Shown: positions 1-8,072 of the stretch, one piece after another
Position numbering within the stretch: the stretch's first letter is position 1
Layout of the letters: every line of letters starts with the position of its first letter
DNA from: Virgibacillus sp. MSJ-26
GTDB taxonomy: Bacteria > Bacillota > Bacilli > Bacillales > Amphibacillaceae
Length of the DNA: 36,683 nt
Direction of reading: 5' to 3'
NCBI RefSeq assembly: GCF_018918075.1
Contig: NZ_JAHLPW010000027.1
Coordinates: forward strand, 1-36,683
The notes under the pieces: generated by a model
Seen by the model: only the letters and a program-made list of their open reading frames with translations
Told to the model about the DNA's origin: nothing
The model's database searches: none
Translations under genes and position numbers: made by a program

Positions 1-87
1 GGTCGTATACCAAACTGGGCGATGGTTATGAACCAACTTTTAATCCATGATGATCTAAAAGATAGGGTGTTAAAATATCTTGAATAA
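1..87 (+). CDS. 3' end of an unidentified gene (partial)
   Basis: The window opens inside a reading frame that runs for 28 codons and stops with TAA at 85-87. The tail ends in HDDLKDRVLKYLE. It is amphipathic and looks like the helical C-terminus of a soluble protein. I do not recognise the family. The 5' part lies outside the window, so no function is proposed. A REP-like palindrome follows at 123-141. Confidence 0.4.
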   Translation, partial: GRIPNWAMVMNQLLIHDDLKDRVLKYLE

Positions 88-122
88 ATTAGAACTTACA
101 CACTTTATTTGACAAGCCCGGG

Positions 123-141
123 GGGACAGGTTCTCTGTCCC
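123..141. repeat. short REP-like palindrome
   Basis: GGGACAG and CTGTCCC form a perfect 7-bp inverted repeat around a 5-base loop (GTTCT), downstream of the partial gene. Short GGGACAG-type palindromes are common between genes in Bacillus-type genomes. It could act as a weak terminator for the upstream gene, but the bases after it (AGTTTTCCCCC) are only moderately T-rich. Confidence 0.45.
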
Positions 142-237
142 AGTTTTCCCCCGCATTCTTCAAAACTACATTTGTTTTACTTGAATTACTTTTTTGAAGG
201 TTAAAATGAAGCAATTGATTAGATGGCATTATGTCGG

Positions 238-763
238 TCTATGTGCCTTCATTTCGATCTATGCGCTGTCCTGCCAGTCTATGTGCCTTCATTTCCGTCT
301 ATGTGCCGTTCTGCCGAGTCTATGTGCCGTCATTTCCGTCTATGTGCCGTCCTGCCGAGTCTATGTGCCTTCATTTCGATCTATGTGCCGTTCTACAAGT
401 CTATGTTCCTTCATTTCCGTCTATGTGCCGTCATTTCGATCTATGTGCCGTCCTGCCAGTCTATGTGCCGTCATTTCAATCTATGTGCCGTCCTGCCAGT
501 CTATGTGCCGTCATTTCAATCTATGTGCCGTTCTGCCAGTCTATGTGCCTTCATTTCCGTCTATGTTCCGTTCTGCCGAGTCTATGTGCCTTCATTTCGA
601 TCTATGCGCCGTCCTGCCGAGTCTATGTGCCTTCATTTCAATCTATGTGCCGTCCTGCCAGTCTATGTGCCGTCATTTCGATCTATGTGCCGTCCTGCCG
701 AGTCTATGTGCCGTCCTGCCGAGTCTATGTGCCGTCATTTCGATCTATGCGCTGTCTTTCTGG
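238..763. repeat. tandem-repeat array 1 (20/21-bp units, TCTATGTGCC core)
   Basis: About 26 head-to-tail units begin with TCTATGTGCC. They are 20 or 21 bases long and alternate between two endings, CGTCATTTCGA-like and CGTCCTGCCAG/CGAG-like. There is no unique spacer, so it is not CRISPR. All three forward frames are open because the unit contains no stop, but the mixed 20/21-nt period rules out a conserved protein frame. The array sits immediately downstream of the nucleoside hydrolase gene, which is read toward it. Related arrays lie at 3574, 8481 and 18664. Confidence 0.9.
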
Positions 764-831
764 TATGCATGATAAACTACACCTAATAACCGATACTCGA
801 AAAAATCTTCCTTATCAAACACTCAACCACT

Positions 832-1812
832 CTACTTAAAGCACTGCTTCTCCAGCACCAACTCAATGTCATCCGCATGTTCCGGGAAAAGCCGCCCTAA
901 AAACAACTCGAAAAATTTCCTGGCATCGACATCCATGCACACTTTCGCATTGGTTTTCCCATCTGTCCAGACACCACCAAAGTCAACTAATGATTGGCCC
1001 TCTGCTTTGCCTTCCGTGACGATATCAACATGGGCATCTCTCGTTTGAGCGAGGCTCGGATTAACCAAAATCGCCACAGCTAATGGATCATTGATAACAC
1101 AGCCTAGGGTTCGCTCTTGTTGCCAATGGAAATCAACGTAAAATTGGGTAATATTAAATATATAGCGAGATAATTCATTATTGAATTGATTGATAAGCTC
1201 ACGTAGATTAGGTGTCAGCACGATTTTATGTGTCACATCAAGCCCGACCATTGTGACCTCGATGCCTGAAGAAAATAATATTTCCGCTGCATGGGGGTCA
1301 ACCCAGAAATTATACTCCGCCACCGCGCTGCAATTCCCTTGATGCCTTGCTGTCCCTCCCATTAGGACAAGCTTTTTCACTTTTCTCATCGTCTCAACAT
1401 CTTTCTCTATCGCTGCTGCAATATTCGTCAAAGGTCCTAAAGCTAACAGAGTGACCTCACCTGGATTATTCCTAACTGTATTTAAAATAAAATCGACCGC
1501 GTGCTCTTCTTCATGCGTTCGACTCGGCACCGGGAAGTAATTTTCACCAATCCCATCAGTGCCGTGAGTATCCGTCGCATCGATGTACTCTTTAACTAGG
1601 GGCAATGCCATTCCTTTATACACTTTCGTTTCCCAAGCCCCTGACATGTCAACAGCTTTCATTGCGTTTTTTGTAGCTTGGTGAAGTTCAACATTCCCGC
1701 TGACAACCGTGATTCCTTCAACGATGATTTCAGGTGACTTTAACGCCAATAAAATCGCCAATGAATCATCAATTCCCGGATCTACGTCCATAATAAGTCT
1801 TTCTTTTGCCAT
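832..1812 (-). CDS. nucleoside hydrolase (IunH/Rih-type)
   Basis: This 326-aa protein is of the inosine/uridine-preferring nucleoside hydrolase family, which cleaves the N-glycosidic bond of ribonucleosides to free base and ribose in salvage. The Ca2+-binding signature DVDPGIDD is at residues 9-16. MGGTARHQGN lies near 151-160, EYNFWVDPHAAE near 166-177, and the late metal Asp is in NDPLAVA (Asp242). Length and motif spacing match the family. In the protozoan enzyme, residue 241 is a catalytic His; here it is Asn, so substrate range or activity may differ. A GGGGG Shine-Dalgarno sits 8 bases before the ATG. The gene stands alone, with tandem-repeat array 1 just past its 3' end. Confidence 0.9.
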   Translation of the reverse strand: MAKERLIMDVDPGIDDSLAILLALKSPEIIVEGITVVSGNVELHQATKNAMKAVDMSGAWETKVYKGMALPLVKEYIDATDTHGTDGIGENYFPVPSRTHEEEHAVDFILNTVRNNPGEVTLLALGPLTNIAAAIEKDVETMRKVKKLVLMGGTARHQGNCSAVAEYNFWVDPHAAEILFSSGIEVTMVGLDVTHKIVLTPNLRELINQFNNELSRYIFNITQFYVDFHWQQERTLGCVINDPLAVAILVNPSLAQTRDAHVDIVTEGKAEGQSLVDFGGVWTDGKTNAKVCMDVDARKFFELFLGRLFPEHADDIELVLEKQCFK

Positions 1813-1859
1813 TCTTGTTCCCCCATTGTTTTCTTTTAAATTAACTCTATCATATCAGA

Positions 1860-1903
1860 AATAAATATCACCTTACCTTAAAATGTGTAAAGTGATATTT
1901 ATT
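1860..1903. promoter_or_regulatory. 12-bp inverted repeat between lipoprotein and nucleoside hydrolase genes
   Basis: AATAAATATCAC (1860-1871) and GTGATATTTATT (1892-1903) are perfect complements with a 20-base loop. It lies upstream of the nucleoside hydrolase start and downstream of the lipoprotein gene, both on the minus strand. It could be an operator or a weak AT-rich terminator; there is no strong T-run. Confidence 0.4.
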
Positions 1904-2004
1904 CAGTGGTGTTTTCTTATAACAACTCTTTTTTCACAACTATCAAAACGCCCTTTACATATCCCTTCCTCCACATTCTACGTCGGCCAAAATACATGAA
2001 CTCG

Positions 2005-2370
2005 CTATTTCAAAGCATTATTTAATTCTTCAGTGTCAATCCACATTTTCATAATACTTTTTGTTTTTGGATACACGTTTTGAATCTGAACCATGCGATC
2101 TTTCTCCCTAGTCTCTATCACTCTTACTACGGTACCAACACTAAAACTAGGAATCTCATTAAAATCGACGTATTCTTCCATAGAGTCTGGATTTCCCACT
2201 TCTTCAAGAGCTTTCAACTCATTCATTGTATTTTCCATAGAGTTGACATTCATACCACCCAAAGTATTCCTTTTCAACATAAACATGTCCCCCACCTTTG
2301 GATCTCCACAAGCAACTAAGATTAAACTTAACACCAGCAGTATAATGGTTACTTTAAACTTTTTTATCAT
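2005..2370 (-). CDS. small lipoprotein, unknown function
   Basis: The 121-aa product begins MIKKF followed by a hydrophobic stretch and the lipobox LVAC, with Cys21 as the lipidated residue. It should be an exported, membrane-anchored lipoprotein. The mature part is about 100 residues, acidic, with no recognised domain. The open frame extends 40 codons upstream, but the ATG at 2370 fits best because it places the signal peptide at the N-terminus and has TAGGAGTGGG 13 bases upstream. It lies between cwlJ (upstream, same strand) and the nucleoside hydrolase. No family function can be assigned. Confidence 0.75.
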   Translation of the reverse strand: MIKKFKVTIILLVLSLILVACGDPKVGDMFMLKRNTLGGMNVNSMENTMNELKALEEVGNPDSMEEYVDFNEIPSFSVGTVVRVIETREKDRMVQIQNVYPKTKSIMKMWIDTEELNNALK

Positions 2371-2527
2371 GACTACTATCCCACTCCTAAAAAAAGGTTC
2401 ATATTTATTCATATTCACTTTAAATAAAAAAAGCACACTATATAATAAGTCTGCTTCACTTGCAATTCTGTTTAGCCAAACAATCGCCACAATACTTTAC
2501 AATTTTTTCTCCCTTTTCAAAGCAAAA

Positions 2528-2558
2528 GAGTGGAAACCACCAATCAGGCGTTCCACTC
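2528..2558 (-). terminator. rho-independent terminator after cwlJ
   Basis: GAGTGGAA and TTCCACTC form an 8-bp stem with a 15-base loop. Read on the minus strand, the stem is followed by TTTTGCTTT. It lies about 40 bases past the cwlJ stop and upstream of the lipoprotein gene. Confidence 0.7.
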
Positions 2559-2597
2559 GCTTATGTCGAACATAATTAAAATTCTTTAAACTAAATT

Positions 2598-3038
2598 CTA
2601 TCTCATATAAACACTTTCACATGTATTTGGTGCCGGTTCGTAAAAGCAATGTAACTTATATTGTCCCGTAAACGGCTGATCATACCATGAAGGAGGGCAC
2701 GGTGCATACGGATTAAAATACCACAGTGCATAACTAGAAGGATGCTGCCTCCACCTTTCTAAGACATCCCGCGCTAACCTTTTTTCCACTTCCCTCGCTC
2801 GATTGTAAAAAACATTCCCCTTCTGAACCGCTTCAAAAGAATAATTTCCTCCTTGTATTTGAAAAATGACATCCGATATCGACCGTAAATCATTAAAATC
2901 CAAACAATCAGCCACCAGCCGATTCACAATAACATTACCAACCATCAATTCCCCTAACTTTCCTTCACCCTCTGCCTCCGCTCTCATCATCCGGGCTACT
3001 AATTCCACGTCCTTCTCGGTATAAGGTACCCTCGCCAT
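2598..3038 (-). CDS. cwlJ: spore cortex-lytic hydrolase CwlJ
   Basis: This 146-aa protein matches CwlJ of Bacillus subtilis (about 142 aa) along its whole length. Recognisable blocks are RAEAEGEGK near 19-27, VGNVIVNRL, a middle FEAV...Y.RARE block, SYALWYFNP and WYDQPF near the C-terminus, and the final TCESVY. CwlJ is a Hydrolase_2-family enzyme of the spore coat/cortex that degrades cortex peptidoglycan during germination. It has no signal peptide, as expected for a protein loaded from the mother cell. AGAGGTG lies 7-8 bases before the ATG. In B. subtilis it works with GerQ; no gerQ is adjacent here. This is the clearest sign that the host forms spores. Confidence 0.93.
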   Translation of the reverse strand: MARVPYTEKDVELVARMMRAEAEGEGKLGELMVGNVIVNRLVADCLDFNDLRSISDVIFQIQGGNYSFEAVQKGNVFYNRAREVEKRLARDVLERWRQHPSSYALWYFNPYAPCPPSWYDQPFTGQYKLHCFYEPAPNTCESVYMR

Positions 3039-3057
3039 ATTTAATCACCTCTTAAAA

Positions 3058-3065
3058 ATTATATG
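3058..3065 (-). promoter_or_regulatory. possible sigma-E -10 element of cwlJ
   Basis: On the minus strand CATATAAT lies about 20 bases upstream of the cwlJ start and fits the sigma-E -10 pattern CATANNNT. B. subtilis cwlJ is made in the mother cell under sigma-E. I cannot identify a convincing -35 partner, so this is tentative. Confidence 0.25.
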
Positions 3066-3178
3066 TAAAATAATTAGAATGTTGATAGATAAATGAGAAT
3101 TTAGAAGGGGTAACCTTTTCTTTTTGCCTTTTATTTAAGTTATGAAGATCATTTTGGTGTGAGAATATGGGTCAATTG

Positions 3179-3334
3179 CGTCAACCACCTTATGATGATG
3201 ATTTGCTTTCGAAAAAGCTGATCAATTAATCGTCATCCGCATTATGAAGATCATTTGCCCTCGAAGAATCAGCTCAATTCATCGTCACCCGCATTATGAA
3301 GATTATTTGAACTCTAAAAACCAGCTCAATTCAT
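3179..3334. repeat. three tandem copies of a 52-bp repeat
   Basis: Three consecutive 52-base units begin CGTCA(A/T/C)CC at 3179, 3231 and 3283, and each ends in a GATCAATTAAT- or GCTCAATTCAT-like sequence. Units 2 and 3 are most alike; unit 1 is more diverged, and a partial degenerate copy may precede it. The period is not a multiple of three and no gene spans it. It is unrelated in sequence to the TCTATG arrays. Confidence 0.8.
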
Positions 3335-3573
3335 CGTCATCTTTTCTACCAGGGAATTTTTTTGTTTGGCAGGTAATCGCGGAGTAGTGTATTTGGGGAA
3401 ACGGTAAAGTCGGAGTACCAGTGGAAAAATCGTTCAAGAAAATCATCGAATCTATGAATCCAGGTCGAATCCTACACAACCCACACTCCTCATATAACTA
3501 CGGCTATTAAACAACGATCCCATCGACATGAAATGATTGCGGCAGCGACTAGTTCCACGCGCATTTTTCGCGG
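3335..3573. other. non-coding stretch between two repeat blocks
   Basis: I see no convincing gene here. A 29-codon frame starting GTG at 3421, with GGAG six bases upstream, ends at 3510, but its composition is not persuasive. The stretch links the 52-bp repeats to tandem-repeat array 2. Confidence 0.4.
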
Positions 3574-3793
3574 TCTATGCGCCTTCGTCTCGGCCTATGC
3601 GCCTTCACCTCGGTCTATGCGCCTTCGTCTCGGTCTATGCGCCTTCGTCTCGGTCTATGCGCCTTCGTCTCGGTCTATGCGCCTTCGTCCCGGTCTATGC
3701 GCCTTTGTCTCGGTCTATGCGCCTTCATCTCATTCTATAGCCCTTCATCCGGTTCTATAACCTTTCGTCAATGCTCTATATTCCGTCATCCGT
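3574..3793. repeat. tandem-repeat array 2 (20-bp units, TCTATGCGCC core)
   Basis: Eleven units of 20 bases read TCTATGCGCCTTCGTCTCGG with few changes. The last three drift to TCTATA-G/A forms. The core is that of the other three arrays, with GCGCC in place of GTGCC and TTCGTC in place of GTC. It lies in an intergenic region between cwlJ and the MFS exporter. No spacers and no conserved coding frame are present. Confidence 0.88.
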
Positions 3794-4138
3794 AATTTAG
3801 TGCTTATCAACTCAGCACAGATTTCTTTTAAGTAATCCGACTTTCCAAGTTAATGTTTCTCAAGCAATCTAAAATAGTTTCAGTTACAGCAAGAAATCAT
3901 TTAACAAAGCAAGACTGACCTGCCCCATTGAGATTAGGGGGTACTTTTCACCATTTCCGAAACACTGTAACATCAACATTTTCACACTCGACATCCACCT
4001 CAAAAACACCGACACTTCTAAGGCAATCACACGAAAAAAAAGAATTTACTGATTCTTATAATTGTTCTTCGTTTTCCCAGTATGATAGCATTGTTTAGTA
4101 GGTTGAATTAACTCTACGGGGTAGAAAGTTGGTATGTC
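3794..4138. other. intergenic leader before the MFS exporter
   Basis: This 345-base stretch has no ORF or repeat that I can support. It should carry the promoter of the exporter gene. TATGAT near 4081-4086 is a possible -10, but no well-spaced -35 is visible. Confidence 0.35.
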
Positions 4139-5536
4139 ATGAATACAGAAACATTTAATTGGAAGAAAAACATCCCGCTTTTTGCGGTCTTATTATTAGG
4201 TGCTTTCGTCACCATTTTAAATCAAACCCTTCTCGGCACGGCGCTCCCACCGATCATGAAGGACCTCAATTTAAGCGAGAATACAGCACAATGGCTTCAA
4301 TCCGTATTTATGCTTGTTAACGGAATTATGATCCCCGTAACCGCATTTTTAATCGATCGATTCACGACACGAAAACTCTTCCTCACTGCAATGGGATTGT
4401 TTACGCTTGGAACATTTACCGCCGCCATCGCTCCCAATTTTTCATTTTTAATGGTCGGACGGATTTTACAAGCGTCAGGCGCAGGTATAATGATGCCACT
4501 CATGCAAACCGTTTTATTTCTCCTCTTTCCCGTTGAAAGAAGAGGAACGGCGATGGGACTATTCGGACTCGTCATCGCATTCGCACCAGCCATTGGGCCA
4601 AGTCTATCAGGCTGGCTTGTTGATCAATTTCCATGGCGCAGTGTTTTTTATGTTGTATTACCGATTGCTGTTTTCGACATGATTGCAGCATACTTTTTAT
4701 TAAAAAATGTGACAGAACTGAAAAAACCCAAGCTAGATATATTATCAGTCATCCTATCGACAATTGGTTTTGGCGGCCTTTTATACGGTTTTAGTATTGC
4801 TGGTGACATGGGATGGTCAAGTAGCCAAGTCATTTTAGCCATAGTGGTCGGAGTCATATCACTCTACCTGTTCATTACAAGACAATTGAAATTAAAAGAG
4901 CCCCTGCTCGAATTCCGGGTATTCAAATATGGCATCTTCACATTGGCGACAGGCCTTGGAATGGTCGTCTTCGCAGCGATGATTGGTACGAACGTAATTT
5001 TACCATTATACATGCAAAATATGATTGGATTCTCCGCATTAAAATCAGGGCTTGTACTCCTACCCGGCGCTATCATTATGGGACTGATGAATCCAATTAC
5101 TGGGTATCTTTTTGATAAATTTGGTGGAAAATGGCTCGCTCGAGGTGGACTCTTCTTGCTAGGTGTAACGACATTCGCGTTCACGAATTTATCCATGGAT
5201 ACAAGCTTCACGTATCTCGCAAGCATGAACGCCATCCGAATGATTTCAATAGCCATGGTCATGATGCCGATGACAACCTTGGCCCTGAACCAGCTGCCTA
5301 ATGATCTGATTCCGCACGGGACAGCCATGAACAACACATTCCGCCAAGTCGCCGGATCCATTGGCACCGCCGTTTTAGTGACCATCATGTCCACATCCGC
5401 CATACCCGAAAATACAGCAGTCGGAGCTATTCACGGTGTGAACGTATCCTTTAAGGTCGCCGGAATCGCTGCCATTATTGGATTCATCATTTCCTTCAAG
5501 CTTAAGGAAAACAAAACGATGGTCCGTTCAAGGTAA
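4139..5536 (+). CDS. DHA2-type MFS multidrug exporter (LmrB/EmrB-like)
   Basis: This 465-aa, highly hydrophobic protein is of the drug:H+ antiporter-2 branch of the major facilitator superfamily. Family marks are an N-terminal TM segment with NQTLLGTALPPIM (the TALP block seen in QacA/EmrB relatives), motif A as IDRFTTRKL near 72-80, and motif C-like GLFGLVIAFAPAIGPSLSG near 140-158. Twelve to fourteen TM helices are expected. It should export hydrophobic toxic compounds from the cytoplasm. The ATG at 4139 is preceded only by a weak GGGG, and the overlapping ATG at 4134 hits a stop at once. The gene is monocistronic; a long hairpin follows five bases after the stop. The exact substrate cannot be read from sequence. 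Confidence 0.88.
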   Translation: MNTETFNWKKNIPLFAVLLLGAFVTILNQTLLGTALPPIMKDLNLSENTAQWLQSVFMLVNGIMIPVTAFLIDRFTTRKLFLTAMGLFTLGTFTAAIAPNFSFLMVGRILQASGAGIMMPLMQTVLFLLFPVERRGTAMGLFGLVIAFAPAIGPSLSGWLVDQFPWRSVFYVVLPIAVFDMIAAYFLLKNVTELKKPKLDILSVILSTIGFGGLLYGFSIAGDMGWSSSQVILAIVVGVISLYLFITRQLKLKEPLLEFRVFKYGIFTLATGLGMVVFAAMIGTNVILPLYMQNMIGFSALKSGLVLLPGAIIMGLMNPITGYLFDKFGGKWLARGGLFLLGVTTFAFTNLSMDTSFTYLASMNAIRMISIAMVMMPMTTLALNQLPNDLIPHGTAMNNTFRQVAGSIGTAVLVTIMSTSAIPENTAVGAIHGVNVSFKVAGIAAIIGFIISFKLKENKTMVRSR

Positions 5537-5540
5537 GATA

Positions 5541-5587
5541 GGTGCCAGGTACCAACACAATTCAGAATTGTTTATGTACCTGGCACC
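5541..5587. repeat. long REP-like hairpin after the exporter
   Basis: GGTGCCAGGTAC and GTACCTGGCACC are a perfect 12-bp inverted repeat. The loop holds a second 7-bp palindrome, ACAATTC-A-GAATTGT, giving a long interrupted hairpin. It can stop or buffer transcription from the exporter. Its sequence is related to the element at 7546-7592, so it is probably a dispersed palindromic repeat rather than a dedicated terminator. Confidence 0.7.
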
Positions 5588-5634
5588 CACGTACTAACAT
5601 ATGTGCTATATTTATAGAAACAGGGGGGTCTGTT

Positions 5635-6087
5635 ATGGACGAACACATACTTATAGTAGGGACAATCGCTGGTCCTTTCTTCTTATTAGGGGTAATCTTT
5701 TTTAGCATCGGTTTTATCCGGTCACAAATCGCTAAGAAATATGAACGAACAACTGGGGTCATCGTACGTGGTGAAAAAAGCTCTTTCTTAAAACACTCAA
5801 ATTTTAATGAACTCATAGATAAACTGTACGAAGGTAGGACCGTTCCAGATAAACACCCAACAGTGGCTTACGAAGTCCAAGGAACGACATATACATACAA
5901 ATCCGCAATGTCACAACAACCAGGACTACCGATCGGCACAGAAGTAGATGTGCTTTTCAATCCAAACCGACCCGAAAAAGCAATGATAGATACATTTGTT
6001 CAGCGCGGTTCACTCTTCACTTTATTAGGAAGTATCTTCTTGGTACTTGCCTTAATCGGAATAGGGGTTTTATTTTATTTACTATAG
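5635..6087 (+). CDS. DUF3592 membrane protein
   Basis: The 150-aa product has a TM helix near 5-27, a soluble middle domain and a second TM helix near 125-148. The middle carries the DUF3592 pattern: TTGVIVRGE, then PTVAYEVQGTTYTYKS, then IGTEVDVLFNPNRPEKA. The loop probably faces the outside. The family is widespread, and no function is established. The open frame extends 31 codons further upstream through the REP hairpin, but the ATG at 5635 has GGGGGG seven bases before it and starts just before the first TM segment. Confidence 0.8.
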   Translation: MDEHILIVGTIAGPFFLLGVIFFSIGFIRSQIAKKYERTTGVIVRGEKSSFLKHSNFNELIDKLYEGRTVPDKHPTVAYEVQGTTYTYKSAMSQQPGLPIGTEVDVLFNPNRPEKAMIDTFVQRGSLFTLLGSIFLVLALIGIGVLFYLL

Positions 6088-6154
6088 TTTTAGTGGTTAC
6101 AGCTATATCCTAAAGCCCCCGACGGAGGTTTAAGGGATAGATTATTAATAACAA

Positions 6155-6189
6155 AAGCACACCAACTTCTATTGTGAGATGGTGTGCTT
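6155..6189 (-). terminator. terminator between convergent DUF3592 gene and MFS pseudogene
   Basis: AAGCACACCA and TGGTGTGCTT form a perfect 10-bp stem with a 15-base loop. On the minus strand it is followed by TTGTTATTAAT, and it lies six bases past the stop of the MFS remnant. It may also block readthrough from the DUF3592 gene on the other strand. Confidence 0.6.
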
Positions 6190-6194
6190 AAATA

Positions 6195-7452
6195 TTAATG
6201 GAACAATATTCGTATCTTCTTTGGGACAAGTATCCGCCTTGAGCGATCCCAGACGGCGGAGATTGTGCTTGCTTTGCTAACTAATCCGATGCTTCCAACA
6301 CTTCCCTTGACCGGGAAAAGATATACTGTACTAATTAAAACAACGATAAAAACCGAGACAGCCAGTGCACCATATTGAAATCGAATCGCAGTACTATTAG
6401 CTATTTTCCCTACACCATCTAGGATAAGGGGGGATATGAACTGGCCAAGGAATGTAAAGCTGGATGTTAAAGCGACAGCCCGGTCGGCTTGATGAGAATG
6501 AACTCGATCCAACGCTCTTAATGTGATAATTGGAAATAATGACCCTTGACCAAATCCAACCATACAAACACCAAGCATCACAAGCGGCACACTCGTTGTA
6601 TACGCTAGAATGAGAAAGGCGACCCCCCCATAGTGAACAGCATCGCAGGAATTACATATTTCTTAAATGTCATTTCAATTTGAACAAGTAATAAACTCGT
6701 AATCATTCCGCCAACCGTCGTAAATGAAACAACGGTTCCAGCAAGCGTTGCCCCACCCAAATTATTTTGCTCCAAGTAAAGTGCAATGTTTGTTGAGATA
6801 GAATAATAAGCTACCATAATCGCACCCATCGCAAGAGCATATCCATACACAGCCAACGGAATCTTCCTTTTTGGTCCATGATCAAGTGGTTTTTGTACCT
6901 CACCCTTTGGCAGGAAAAAGAAGACCATAATGAAAATAAACAGCCCCAAAAAGTAAACATTGAAAGGAATTCTCCACCCGAACGTTGCCAGCCACCCCGC
7001 TAACAGCATCGTTATTATGCCACCGACATTACTAAAAGCAGAATTATAGCCCATCATTTTCGTGCGTTCTGCCCCAGTGAAATAATCATTAATTAGGTGC
7101 GGGTGTGGGGTTGGTTATGCCTTTATCCATGTCGCTTATATAGCAAACGAAAGGCCATCAGCCACTCGACTGTTGACATTAATTGAGCACCGACGCCCCC
7201 AATTAAGTAGATGATTAACCCCATCAAGATAATTGTGCGTTTTGTTAGTTTTGTAGTTAAATAACTCGATAAGAAGGAAAACGGAATAATCATAATAGAT
7301 GGCGCCGTTAAAATAAATTTGATCACCGTTTCACTCGCGTCTGGAAATGCCTCCGCAATGAGACCAAGTGCAGGAGAAATAGCAGCGCCGGCCATAACCG
7401 TAGCCATAGAGACTGATATTATGGTAGGTTTAAGCAGCTTATTAATTATCAT
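6195..7452 (-). pseudogene. frameshifted MFS transporter
   Basis: Three consecutive minus-strand frames together make one MFS transporter of about 400 aa. Part 1 starts near 7452 (MIINKLLKPTIISVSM) and breaks after MAFRLL near 7130. Part 2 resumes with LINDYFTGAERTKMMGYNSAF and runs to about 6625. Part 3 continues AFLILAYTTSVPLVMLG to the stop at 6195. The first break lies in a disturbed stretch at about 7085-7130. The second lies at a run of seven C (6623-6629, G on the coding strand), where one extra G restores the frame. With two separate breaks, the gene is probably dead. A GGAG sits just before the N-terminal ATG. It resembles DHA1-type sugar/drug exporters; the substrate is unknown. Confidence 0.8.
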
Positions 7453-7743
7453 CACTCCATTTACAAAAAAATTCCGTTTATTCAAAATAACAGTGGACAA
7501 TAGTCCATACTATGGGAGTTTGATGTAAATGGCAAGTAAATTACCCTTGTACTAGATACCGACACAACAGAATAGTGTGGGTGCCTGGCACCGTATTGCT
7601 TTTAAGGTTTGTGGGGTTTAGCCGTAACTTTTCTAGGATGCGAGCTTCACGTGGTGCGACCTAGACTCATAGATTAGATGTGCATACAAACGCTTTTCCC
7701 AATTGTAGTGATTTCATAATTGTATAGTGAATAGGAGTAGATA
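7453..7743. other. intergenic region with REP-like element and left inverted-repeat arm
   Basis: No gene is visible. It holds a REP-like element at 7546-7592 and the left arm of a 17-bp inverted repeat at 7612-7628. The sequence between them and the small ORF at 7744 is featureless. Confidence 0.5.
7546..7592. repeat. REP-like element related to 5541-5587
   Basis: The 3' part GGTGCCTGGCACC (7580-7592) is a perfect palindrome. The preceding TACCGACACAACAGAAT follows the same order as TACCAACACAATTCAGAAT in the 5541 element, so the two are diverged copies of one dispersed repeat. Confidence 0.55.
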
Positions 7744-7842
7744 ATGAGTCTTTTTAGGGATGGGAAAGTAGTCGTGGATTATTTTATTATTTATAAAGAA
7801 AATTACGTCATTGCGGGTTGCCTCGACCACTCAAACCATTGA
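7744..7842 (+). CDS. candidate 32-aa peptide
   Basis: ATG at 7744 follows GGAG at a six-base spacing and opens 32 codons ending in CLDHSNH. The next gene starts 44 bases later on the same strand. There is no recognisable motif. The good ribosome binding site is the only support, so it could be chance. Confidence 0.3.
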   Translation: MSLFRDGKVVVDYFIIYKENYVIAGCLDHSNH

Positions 7843-7886
7843 TACCAACGTATAATGTAGTAACTTCTTTAAGGTGGTGAATCATT

Positions 7887-8072
7887 ATGTGTTATTGCAG
7901 TCGATGCAAAAAAAGAAGAGAATATAGAAATTGTTGTTCTCCATGTCACCAAAAATGCTATTATTATGTACCGGTATGCAGATGCAGAAGTTACTATTAT
8001 TATAACGATTGTCCATGTAGAAAATGTAATTGTTGCTATCACAACTCTTATCCTTATTACTACTATTGCTAG
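7887..8072 (+). CDS. Cys/Tyr-rich small protein, coat-like
   Basis: The 61-aa product is about a quarter Cys and a quarter Tyr, with Arg/Lys between, for example MCYCSRCKKRREYRNCC and YPYYYYC at the end. Such composition is typical of cross-linked spore coat or crust proteins, so an outer spore-layer role is a reasonable inference. AAGGTGGTGA lies 6-8 bases before the ATG. Odd: after the TAG at 8070-8072 the same frame stays open for 30 codons of ordinary composition (PIAETEFIIDG...RLFINQE) and ends with TAA at 8163-8165. The original protein may have been about 92 aa. A terminator follows at 8182. Minus-strand frames over it are composition artefacts. Confidence 0.65.
   Translation: MCYCSRCKKRREYRNCCSPCHQKCYYYVPVCRCRSYYYYNDCPCRKCNCCYHNSYPYYYYC

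Noticed and set aside
194..839. Long overlapping plus-strand ORFs across repeat array 1 (up to 202 codons)
   Set aside because: All three frames are open because a 20/21-nt unit without stops repeats. The frame shifts every unit, and no conserved product can result.
3421..3510. 29-codon frame starting GTG with GGAG six bases upstream
   Set aside because: Short, no recognisable motif and set in a repeat-rich gap. It is not enough to call a gene.
3533..3795. ORFs over array 2
   Set aside because: Same reason: open in all frames from stop-free repeats, with no consistent protein frame.
4297..5403. Minus-strand ORFs under the MFS exporter
   Set aside because: Shadows of the hydrophobic exporter frame; no ribosome binding sites and no family.
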